From Methanocorpusculum sp. (GTDB lineage Archaea; Halobacteriota; Methanomicrobia; Methanomicrobiales; Methanocorpusculaceae), in contig DALTVX010000004.1 in NCBI GenBank assembly GCA_029987395.1, positions 1 to 21,143 on the forward strand: 21,143 bases of DNA, read 5' to 3'. The notes beneath the pieces are model-generated. The model ran no database searches. It was not told the DNA's origin and worked only from the letters and a program-made list of their open reading frames with translations. The position numbers and the translations under genes were made by a program. Within the stretch, counting starts at the first letter, position 1, and every line of letters starts with the position of its first letter. Positions 15,150-21,143 of this stretch are shown in pieces.

Positions 15150-15971
15150 ATGTCATGGCTGAGAAATTTTGGAAAAGTTCTCATCATTTTTTTGATAGCT
15201 TTTGCTATCGTTCAAAGCGGTTTGGCCAATAACATTATAGATGCCGTTCGCTATCAGGATAGAGAGAAACTCGATCTGTCAGGCGTGGTCACAAATGTAC
15301 TATCCTCAACTGGTTTGGTACCAAAACCCCCTACCTATTCACCAACAATAACAACCAACAATCCGACATCCTCCCCAACCCCGACTGGAGCAGGATATTA
15401 CAATAGAGCGTATGAATGGAAATATAAAGGAACAACCTGGACATATGCTCTTTCCATACCAACGAGCACATACAATTACTATAGGAATTTAGACCACACA
15501 GGTAGAGATTATACAAAATACATTTCGGACGAAGGTAGTAGAAAATATCTCAGTGCGCTTGCAAAAACGTTTAGAGAAGGGGGTTCTACAAAAGGTTACT
15601 CTGATTCTGAAAATGTTATGAATGTCATTGCCTTTGTTCAGTCTTTGCCTTACACATCTGACAGTGTTACAACAGGGCACGATGAATATCCTCGTTATCC
15701 AATTGAGACCTTGGTCGATAATGGCGGGGATTGTGAAGATTCTTCATTATTAACGGCAGGGATACTACGTGAAATGGGCTATGGCGTAATTCTCATAGGT
15801 CCTCCAGGTCATATAGCCGTTGGAGTAAAAGGTGGTGAGGAAATCGAAGGGACCTATTATTCGTACAATGGGGCCAAGTATTACTATCTGGAAACGACCG
15901 GTAGTGGATGGAAAATCGGAAAGATGCCGGATGCCTACAGGAATACTAAAGCAAAACTAATTCCTCTTTGA
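15150..15971 (+). CDS. anchored transglutaminase-like protein with a Pro/Thr/Ser linker
   Basis: 273 residues. Residues 8-23 are hydrophobic after a basic start (SWLRNFGK), so it is either membrane-anchored or secreted. A low-complexity P/T/S/N linker spans about 58-80. The rest is a transglutaminase-like domain: VDNGGDCEDSSLL with C195, PPGHIAVGV with H221, and YYYLETT, where E248 stands where many members have Asp. The Cys-His-acid order is therefore kept. The activity may be protease or amidase on cell-surface material; the substrate is unknown. It has its own promoter region and strong AAGGAG site and stands alone, converging with the Sel1 gene. It shares only the fold with the transglutaminase-like protein of the hsd operon: spacing, linker and glycosylation sequons differ. 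Confidence 0.75.
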   Translation: MSWLRNFGKVLIIFLIAFAIVQSGLANNIIDAVRYQDREKLDLSGVVTNVLSSTGLVPKPPTYSPTITTNNPTSSPTPTGAGYYNRAYEWKYKGTTWTYALSIPTSTYNYYRNLDHTGRDYTKYISDEGSRKYLSALAKTFREGGSTKGYSDSENVMNVIAFVQSLPYTSDSVTTGHDEYPRYPIETLVDNGGDCEDSSLLTAGILREMGYGVILIGPPGHIAVGVKGGEEIEGTYYSYNGAKYYYLETTGSGWKIGKMPDAYRNTKAKLIPL

Positions 15972-15985
15972 TCTATCACCACTTC

Positions 15986-15991
15986 TTTTTT
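15986..15991 (+). terminator. possible T-run terminator
   Basis: Six T, part of CTTCTTTTTTCG, lie 15 bases after the stop of the transglutaminase-like gene, in the 63-base gap between convergent genes. Archaeal termination often uses T runs without a hairpin. Confidence 0.35.
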
Positions 15992-16034
15992 CGTCTAATG
16001 ACAAAATCACACTCACAAGCCTAATGCCGTATGC

Positions 16035-16610
16035 TTATGTTTTTCCCTGTTCGTTCACTTTTCTATACCATTCTGCTGACTTAGCCCGATCCCTTTCCAC
16101 TCCCTTACCATTATAATAGCACACTGAAAGATTGTATTGTGCAGATTTATTTCCTTGTTCAGCTGCTTTTCTATACCATTCCACTGCCTTGACCGGATCC
16201 TTTTCCACCCCTTCACCATATTCATAGCATACGCCAAGATTGAATTGTGCTAATGCATACCCCAGTTCTGCTGCTTTTTTATAAAACTCAACTGCCTTGA
16301 GCGGATCTTTTTCCACCCCATCAGCATTATCATAACACGCTCCAAGGCCGAATAGTCCTGCCGCATTTTTGTGTTCGGTAGATTTCCGATACCATTCCAC
16401 TGCCCTGATCAGATCCTTTTCCACCCCCTCACCACTTTGATAACAACGTCCAAGATTGAATTCTGCATCTCCATTTTCCAGTTCAGCTGCTTTTCTATAC
16501 CATTGCGCGGCCTTGACCTCATCCTTTTCCACCCCCTCGCCGTTGTGATAACATAATCCCTTTTTTAATTGGTATTCGGCCTGTTTCTTCTTATTAAAAA
16601 ATCGAGGCAT
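16035..16610 (-). CDS. Sel1-like repeat (SLR) protein
   Basis: A 191-residue cytosolic protein made of five Sel1-type helical repeats of exactly 36 residues, with the recurring pattern A-Q-NLG-CY-GEGVEKD-KAVEWYRKAAE. Such solenoids act as protein-binding scaffolds; no catalytic domain is attached and no partner can be named. The ATG at 16610 is preferred over a TTG one codon earlier, with a GGGGGTGAGG ribosome-site region about 10 bases upstream. The repeats are also clear in the DNA, with an exact 108-base period. The gene converges with the transglutaminase-like gene and diverges from the RPA-associated operon. Confidence 0.88.
   Translation of the reverse strand: MPRFFNKKKQAEYQLKKGLCYHNGEGVEKDEVKAAQWYRKAAELENGDAEFNLGRCYQSGEGVEKDLIRAVEWYRKSTEHKNAAGLFGLGACYDNADGVEKDPLKAVEFYKKAAELGYALAQFNLGVCYEYGEGVEKDPVKAVEWYRKAAEQGNKSAQYNLSVCYYNGKGVERDRAKSAEWYRKVNEQGKT
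16093..16540. repeat. five-unit 108-bp coding tandem repeat
   Basis: The motif TTTTCCACCCC (in the first unit CTTTCCACTCC) recurs at 16093, 16201, 16309, 16417 and 16525, each exactly 108 bases apart with no insertions or deletions. The array encodes the Sel1 repeats and is similar enough at the DNA level to allow slippage or unequal exchange. Confidence 0.85.
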
Positions 16611-16613
16611 CAA

Positions 16614-16776
16614 ATGAACGCCTCACCCCCTCAATATTTGCCTATTTGTCTTAGTATATCTTAAATTTACCTCTTATAAAGCAAATTTTTTAGAGTAGAA
16701 CACAATTGTAATTGCGTGTTTCGTAATATCCTCGTTCAATTGATTTAATGCCAACTCACACCAAATATTAGGAAGA
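16614..16776. promoter_or_regulatory. divergent promoter region between the Sel1 gene and the RPA-associated operon
   Basis: Minus-strand TATA-like bases near 16655-16668 would give a short leader for the Sel1 gene that includes its ribosome site. On the plus strand TTATAAAG (around 16674-16681) and TGATTTAATG (16741-16750) are both candidates for the operon. A small palindrome CAATT-GT-AATTG lies at 16703-16714 and might bind a regulator. All are weak calls by eye. Confidence 0.3.
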
Positions 16777-17475
16777 ATGGACATCCCAACCAACGGACTT
16801 CTCCCGGCATCCTGCATATTCGCAGGCGAACTCATGCTTGCAGTGGAAGCACAGACAGGATTTTCCACACCGTTTGGCATATTCTCCCCCAAAATATTTC
16901 TCATAGGCACCCTCACCGAAAAAATACAGAGAGACGATAAAATATCCACACTTCGGGTCAGCGATCCAACCGGCGTTTTTTCCTGCTCCATGAGCTGGCA
17001 GAACTCCGCTCTCCTTAAAATCGCCGAAGAGATCGAGACCCCGTCATTTGTTGCCGTGTTTGGCACTCTTAGGTTTAGAAAATACGCCAACCGATCCTTT
17101 ATAGAGATCGTCCCAGAAACCATCACCCCCGCATGCCGCGAGGCGAGAAACGCCTGGATCCTCAGCACCGCAGAGTCCACCGTCTCACGTCTCGAAAGAT
17201 TGCCCGCCTCGGATCTTCGTAAAGAACTCGCCGGAAAGATCAACTTCGCCCTCTCTTCCATCCGCCCTCCTCCGCCAAAAGAGGAGATCAGCAATGAAAA
17301 GATCCTCGAGATCATCACCGCCCTCTCGGAGAAAAAGGGTGCCCGGATCCTTGACGTCATTTCCCGCCTGAAAACCCTCGGGCTCGATGAAACCGCCGCA
17401 AAAACACGGCTCGGTATCCTCATGGAAGAAGGGGAATGCTACACCCCCACGACCGAATTCATCAAACTTGCCTGA
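16777..17475 (+). CDS. RPA-associated OB-fold protein (COG3390-like)
   Basis: 232 residues resembling archaeal RPA-associated proteins, partners of the single-stranded DNA-binding protein RPA. An OB-fold region spans about 37-120 (IFLIGTLTEKIQ, STLRVSDPTGVFSCSMSW, AVFGTLRFRKYANRSFIEI). A linker with PPPPKEE near 168-174 leads to a likely winged-helix end (about 175-230, ISNEKILEIITALSEKKGARILDVISRLK). The ATG at 16777 follows GGAAG closely. It heads a tight operon: the phosphoesterase starts 2 bases after its stop. In haloarchaea the RPA-associated protein is encoded with RPA and an RPA-associated phosphoesterase; here the RPA gene itself is absent and an Lhr helicase gene follows. A long open frame on the opposite strand (16674-17423) is a shadow of this gene. 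Confidence 0.75.
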   Translation: MDIPTNGLLPASCIFAGELMLAVEAQTGFSTPFGIFSPKIFLIGTLTEKIQRDDKISTLRVSDPTGVFSCSMSWQNSALLKIAEEIETPSFVAVFGTLRFRKYANRSFIEIVPETITPACREARNAWILSTAESTVSRLERLPASDLRKELAGKINFALSSIRPPPPKEEISNEKILEIITALSEKKGARILDVISRLKTLGLDETAAKTRLGILMEEGECYTPTTEFIKLA

Positions 17476-17477
17476 TC

Positions 17478-18233
17478 ATGCAGCCGGAATTTTATGCAGA
17501 AGGGCCCGCGGTCCTGATCGAAAGGCAGGAGCGTTCCCTGGTAATTGCCGATCCCCACTTCGGCGTCGAGGCAGACCTTCATCGGCATGGCCTGCATTTT
17601 CAAAGCTCAACCGACTCCCGTCTTGCTCGGCTGCTCACTATCATCGAACAGGCAGATCCGGATTATCTGATCGTTCTTGGCGACCTCAAACACATGATCG
17701 CGTATCTCACCTATCAGGAACGAACCGAGATGCCGGAGGTTCTTCGTAAAATCAGGAGAGAGACCACGTTTCGGCTCGCTCCGGGAAATCATGACGCCGG
17801 TCTCGAACAGTTTCTCCACAAGGACGAACTCCTCCCGATGACCGGTGCCCTCATCGATGGGACCGGCTATTTTCACGGTCACACCATCCCGGACCCCTCA
17901 CTTTTTGGCCACCTGATATTGTGCGGCCACCACCACCCGGTCGTGAACATCTACGACTCGGTCGGGTGTGCTCTTCGGGGAACACCAGGCTATCTTCTTG
18001 CCGAGATCGACCCATCCATCTGGGGTCCTGTTCCGGATCTCCCGACCCGGGTCCTGCTCGTCCCGGCATTTTATGAACTTGCCGGCGGCATGGACATTCG
18101 GCTGATACCCGGCAACAAAATTTCTCCCATCGCGAAGGCAATTTTGACAGAAACCGCCGAGGTGTTCCTGAGAGACGGAACGTATGTCGCCCAGTTTTCT
18201 GAGCTTCGCCCTGATCCTCTGGAGAGAGCATGA
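17478..18233 (+). CDS. RPA-associated calcineurin-like phosphoesterase (COG1407-like)
   Basis: A 251-residue metal-dependent phosphoesterase of the calcineurin-like superfamily. The two-metal site motifs appear in order: ADPHFG with D25 and H27, LGDLKH at 67-72, GNHD at 103-106, HGHT at 133-136 and GHHH at 150-153. The family member in haloarchaea is named for its operon with RPA; its substrate, perhaps a nucleic-acid end, is not established. I chose the ATG at 17478, 2 bases after the upstream stop, over an ATG at 17436 that overlaps the previous gene by 40 bases and adds 14 residues unlike the family. There is no clear ribosome site, so translation is probably coupled. The stop overlaps the lhr start as ATGA. 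Confidence 0.85.
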   Translation: MQPEFYAEGPAVLIERQERSLVIADPHFGVEADLHRHGLHFQSSTDSRLARLLTIIEQADPDYLIVLGDLKHMIAYLTYQERTEMPEVLRKIRRETTFRLAPGNHDAGLEQFLHKDELLPMTGALIDGTGYFHGHTIPDPSLFGHLILCGHHHPVVNIYDSVGCALRGTPGYLLAEIDPSIWGPVPDLPTRVLLVPAFYELAGGMDIRLIPGNKISPIAKAILTETAEVFLRDGTYVAQFSELRPDPLERA

Positions 18234-20941
18234 CATCAGCGATCCAGGAACTCAAAGACTCCCTTCACCCAAAACTTCGCGAGGTGCTGGAAAAACGCGG
18301 GTTCGATGAGTTCTCCGAGATCCAGATGCGTGCGGTCCCAAAGCTCATCTCCGGGATAAATGCGATCCTTATCGCCCCGACAGGGACGGGAAAAACCGAG
18401 AGTGCCCTCCTCCCGGTCTTTCATCACATGCTCACCGATCCGCTGCCCGAAGGATTCACGGCTCTCTACATCACGCCGCTACGTTCACTGAACCGGGACA
18501 TGATGAACCGTCTGGATTGGTGGGGGGCAGAACTCGGTCTGAAGATATCCGTTCGTCACGGGGACACGACCCAAAGCGACCGGCGAAAACAGGCTCTCCA
18601 TCCGCCGGATCTTCTGATCACCACCCCGGAAAGCCTGCAGGCGATGATGATGGGCAAGGTTCTTCGTAAACACCTAGGTGTTGTTCGTTACGTCATCGTG
18701 GATGAGATCCATGAACTTGCCGACGGAAAACGCGGAGCTCAGCTCTCGGTCGCCCTGGAACGGGTCGCCGAACTCTCCGGCGAGTTCCAGCGGATCGGCA
18801 TCTCGGCAACGGTAGGGAACCCGGAGCTTGTGGGCAGGTTTCTGTGCGGAAAACGTCCCTGCACGATCGTTCAGGTCCCGGTAGCAAAAACGCTGGACCT
18901 TTCCGTGAAGTTTGCCGGCGAGGCATTCGGCGACCAGACGAAGCTGATCGGAAAATGCATGGATGCCCACACCTCGACCCTCGTGTTCACCAACACCCGA
19001 AGCGTAGCCGAGGCAATCGGAAATGCTCTCCTTCCCCGGGGGGATACGGACGTTCATCACGGTTCACTTTCCCGCGAGGTCAGGATCGATGCCGAGGAAA
19101 AGTTCCGTGCAGGCATAACCCGGGGCATGATCTGTACCTCATCGATGGAACTTGGGATCGACATCGGGCAGATCGATCATGTCATCCAGTTCAACTCGCC
19201 AAGGGAGGTCTCCCGTCTCATTCAAAGGACAGGGCGGGCCGGACATCAGATCCATGCCACCTCGAAAGGCATGATCCTTTCGACCGGGTTCGATGACATC
19301 CTGGAATCCATGGTCATCGTGAACAAGGCGATGAACAATGAGCCGGAAAACATTCGCCCGCACATCAATGCAGCGGATGTGATCGCAAACCAAATAGCGG
19401 CCCTCGCGGTGGAACGAGGCGAGATCTCGATCGAAAAAATCGAGGAGATCTTCTCCCGAAGTTTCTGTTTCGAAGATGCCGGGCCCCTTATTCGTGAGGT
19501 GATCGACCGGATGGAAAAACACTACCTGATCCGCACAGAAGACGGGATGGTGATAACAAAATCACGTGCACGAAAATATCTCTCGCTGAATCTTTCGATG
19601 ATCGCTGATGAGAAGAAAAGCATGATCTTTGATGTGGTCTCAAGAAAGCCGGTCGGAACCCTGGATGAGTCCTTTGTTATCAGCTGGATCTCGTCAGGGG
19701 CGGTTTTTGTTGCCCGGGGACGGATATGGCGTGTCCTCGACGTGGAGGAGGACCGGATCATGGTGGAGCCGGCGAAGAATGTGAAAGGGGAGCTTCCGTC
19801 CTGGGAAGGTGAGCAGATCCCGGTCCCGTTCACCGTGGCGACGGAGGTTGGAAGACTGCGCCGTCTGCAGAACTTCGATGAGTATCGTGCCGATGCAAAG
19901 TCGGTGCAGTTTGCCAAAAAAGTCCTTTCCGAGATGAAGAAGAATCGCTCGGTTACGGCGACGGACAAACTGATCGTGCTAGAGGATTCGGATGAAGGGG
20001 TGGTGATGAATCTTTGCGGGGGGCACAAGGTGAATGAAACGATCGGGCGTATCCTGTCGATCCTGCTTTCTGCCCGGTACGGGACGACGGTTGGGATCGA
20101 GACGAATGCCTATCGCGTTCTTCTCCGGCTCCCGAAGATGCTCCGGGCTTTTGATGTGGAGGAGGTCTTGCTTTCTCTTGAGCCTGAGCATGTGGAGGGT
20201 ATCCTGATGCTTGCGCTGAAAAAGACGGCTCTCTACAAATGGAAACTGGTTCAGATCGCGAAGAAGTTTGGGGCGATCGATTCGGACGCGGATTATGAGA
20301 AGATCAGTATGAACCGTCTTTTGGATCTGTTCGACGGGACGGTGATCGAGCGGGAGGCGTTTCGCGAACTGTTTGTCTCGAATATGGATGTGGAGTCTGC
20401 GAAGAAGGTGGTGATGATGCTGAAAAACCACGAGATGGAGACGAAGACGAGCCGGCTTTCGATCATCGGGGTGGAGGGACTTTTCACGGGCCGTGATGTG
20501 GTGGTGCCTCCGGGTGAGGATCAGGCGATTTTGGAGAGTGTGAAGCACAGGATCGATGATCAGGATGTGATCCTTGCGTGTATGCACTGCCGGAAGTGGA
20601 AGTCGAAGACGAAGGTCGCCCGTGTTCCTGATCAGCCGGAATGCCCGGTCTGCGGTGCCCGTTTGATCGCGGCGCTGAAGCATTATGAGGAGCCGGCGTT
20701 TGCTGCTTTGAAGAAGAAGACGTTGTCAACAGAGGAGCGGGAGGCGGAGGCACGAATGATGCGGAATGCGAACATGGTTCTTTCCAGTGGAAAAAAGGCT
20801 GTCCTTGCTTTGGCGGGACGAGGGGTGGGTCCAGAGTCGGCGGCACGGATATTGAATACGTTTGCGACCGGGGATAATTTTTATCGGGAGATCCTGAAGG
20901 CGGAGCGGAAGTTCGTTCAGACGCATAGGTATTGGGGGTGA
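18230..20941 (+). CDS. lhr: Lhr-family superfamily 2 DNA helicase
   Basis: A 903-residue ATP-dependent helicase of the archaeal Lhr type, a DNA translocase thought to act in repair of replication or transcription-linked damage. The motor is intact: Q-motif FDEFSEIQ at 25-32, Walker A APTGTGKT at 49-56, TPLRSLNRD at 82-90, DEIH at 158-161, SAT at 192-194, SSMELGIDIGQIDHVIQFN from about 304, and motif VI QRTGRAGH at 332-339. A winged-helix and Lhr-specific region follows. The C-terminal part has a four-cysteine zinc ribbon (C784, C787, C805, C808) and RGVGPESAARIL. The ATG at 18230 overlaps the phosphoesterase stop by 4 bases, with GGAGAGA just upstream. The three genes appear to form one operon linking single-strand DNA handling and helicase work. 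The exact Lhr subfamily is not resolved. Confidence 0.93.
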   Translation: MTSAIQELKDSLHPKLREVLEKRGFDEFSEIQMRAVPKLISGINAILIAPTGTGKTESALLPVFHHMLTDPLPEGFTALYITPLRSLNRDMMNRLDWWGAELGLKISVRHGDTTQSDRRKQALHPPDLLITTPESLQAMMMGKVLRKHLGVVRYVIVDEIHELADGKRGAQLSVALERVAELSGEFQRIGISATVGNPELVGRFLCGKRPCTIVQVPVAKTLDLSVKFAGEAFGDQTKLIGKCMDAHTSTLVFTNTRSVAEAIGNALLPRGDTDVHHGSLSREVRIDAEEKFRAGITRGMICTSSMELGIDIGQIDHVIQFNSPREVSRLIQRTGRAGHQIHATSKGMILSTGFDDILESMVIVNKAMNNEPENIRPHINAADVIANQIAALAVERGEISIEKIEEIFSRSFCFEDAGPLIREVIDRMEKHYLIRTEDGMVITKSRARKYLSLNLSMIADEKKSMIFDVVSRKPVGTLDESFVISWISSGAVFVARGRIWRVLDVEEDRIMVEPAKNVKGELPSWEGEQIPVPFTVATEVGRLRRLQNFDEYRADAKSVQFAKKVLSEMKKNRSVTATDKLIVLEDSDEGVVMNLCGGHKVNETIGRILSILLSARYGTTVGIETNAYRVLLRLPKMLRAFDVEEVLLSLEPEHVEGILMLALKKTALYKWKLVQIAKKFGAIDSDADYEKISMNRLLDLFDGTVIEREAFRELFVSNMDVESAKKVVMMLKNHEMETKTSRLSIIGVEGLFTGRDVVVPPGEDQAILESVKHRIDDQDVILACMHCRKWKSKTKVARVPDQPECPVCGARLIAALKHYEEPAFAALKKKTLSTEEREAEARMMRNANMVLSSGKKAVLALAGRGVGPESAARILNTFATGDNFYREILKAERKFVQTHRYWG

Positions 20942-20967
20942 GGGGTGTACGATTGGGTGTGGACACA
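20940..20967 (+). repeat. 28-bp direct repeat, copy 1
   Basis: Starts GAGGGGTGTACG and ends GGTGTGGACACA. It matches 20978-21005 at 26 of 28 bases and its first bases fall in the lhr stop codon. Each copy contains GTGT-GG-ACAC, a near-palindrome. Confidence 0.85.
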
Positions 20968-20977
20968 AAATCAATTC

Positions 20978-21005
20978 GAGGGGTGTACGGTTTGGTGTGG
21001 ACACA
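20978..21005 (+). repeat. 28-bp direct repeat, copy 2
   Basis: Second copy, separated from the first by 10 bases. It differs only at its 13th base (G for A) and 16th base (T for G). Confidence 0.85.
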
Positions 21006-21014
21006 TGAGATAAA

Positions 21015-21143
21015 GCAAACCGCGAATCGGCGCTAATCCCGCCCTTCGGGCTCCCAGAATCGGATTTGCTCTTCCTCACTCTCGCAATCCAGCTACGCTG
21101 TCTTGCTCGTCCCTTCATCGGGACCGTTCGGGCAAATCCTGTC
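21015..21143. repeat. modular intergenic repeat element (cut by window edge)
   Basis: No gene is visible. The stretch holds a GCCC-TTC-GGGC hairpin at 21041-21051, and at 21125-21140 the bases CGTTCGGGCAAATCCT, the exact reverse complement of 11952-11967. The same AAATCCT core occurs at 958. It looks like another copy of the element seen at 930-980 and 11936-11990. Confidence 0.6.

Noticed and set aside
16674..17423. 249-codon minus-strand frame opposite the RPA-associated gene
   Set aside because: The plus-strand frame has OB-fold features, operon spacing and a ribosome site; the antisense protein is Arg/Ser-rich with no motif.
17436..17477. Earlier ATG at 17436 for the phosphoesterase
   Set aside because: It overlaps the preceding gene by 40 bases and adds residues not expected in the family; the ATG at 17478 suits the operon spacing.
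19979..20683. 234-codon minus-strand frame opposite lhr
   Set aside because: Extremely His/Arg/Leu-rich translation typical of an antisense shadow.
20940..21005. Possible CRISPR array
   Set aside because: Only two imperfect repeats with a 10-base gap, and no cas genes nearby.

Overview
The window looks like a chromosomal segment of a methanogenic archaeon of the Methanomicrobiales, possibly Methanocorpusculum. The evidence is protein content: a CDC48-type N-domain, an archaeal Lhr helicase with a C-terminal zinc ribbon, and an RPA-associated protein beside an RPA-associated phosphoesterase. GGTG/GAGGTG ribosome sites and TATA-like promoters fit. The genus is inferred from overall protein similarity and composition, not from a marker gene.

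Layout. (1) Positions 1-356, minus strand: the start of a CDC48-family AAA ATPase that runs off the window. (2) 357-1023: non-coding, packed with short palindromes and repeats. (3) 1024-11704: an accessory defence island. On the minus strand, transcription runs hsdM, two DUF1016 (YhcG-type) PD-(D/E)XK nuclease genes, hsdS and a membrane-anchored transglutaminase-like gene, nearly gap-free. An AT-rich Sll1717-type P-loop ATPase gene lies in the opposite direction and separates this operon from hsdR. (4) 12048-14831, minus strand: an M1-family metallo-aminopeptidase. (5) 15150-15971, plus strand: a second, anchored transglutaminase-like protein. (6) 16035-16610, minus strand: a Sel1-repeat protein. 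(7) 16777-20941, plus strand: a tight three-gene operon for DNA metabolism (RPA-associated OB protein, calcineurin-like phosphoesterase, Lhr helicase). (8) 20942-21143: a repeat-rich tail.

How the genes work together. HsdR, HsdM and HsdS make a complete Type I restriction-modification system with all visible motifs intact. The two DUF1016 nucleases sit between hsdM and hsdS, as accessory genes often do in hsd loci. The ATPase and the extracellular-type transglutaminase are less expected partners. The island shows assembly by modules: inverted 23-bp repeats (22/23 identical) bracket the whole hsd block, an exact 17-bp direct repeat flanks one DUF1016 gene like an excisable cassette, the hsdS recognition domains differ sharply in base composition from its core, and the second DUF1016 gene carries a perfect 29-base palindrome. 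These junctions, with the unusual gene set, are the most interesting part of the window. The right-hand genes are ordinary archaeal chromosomal functions.
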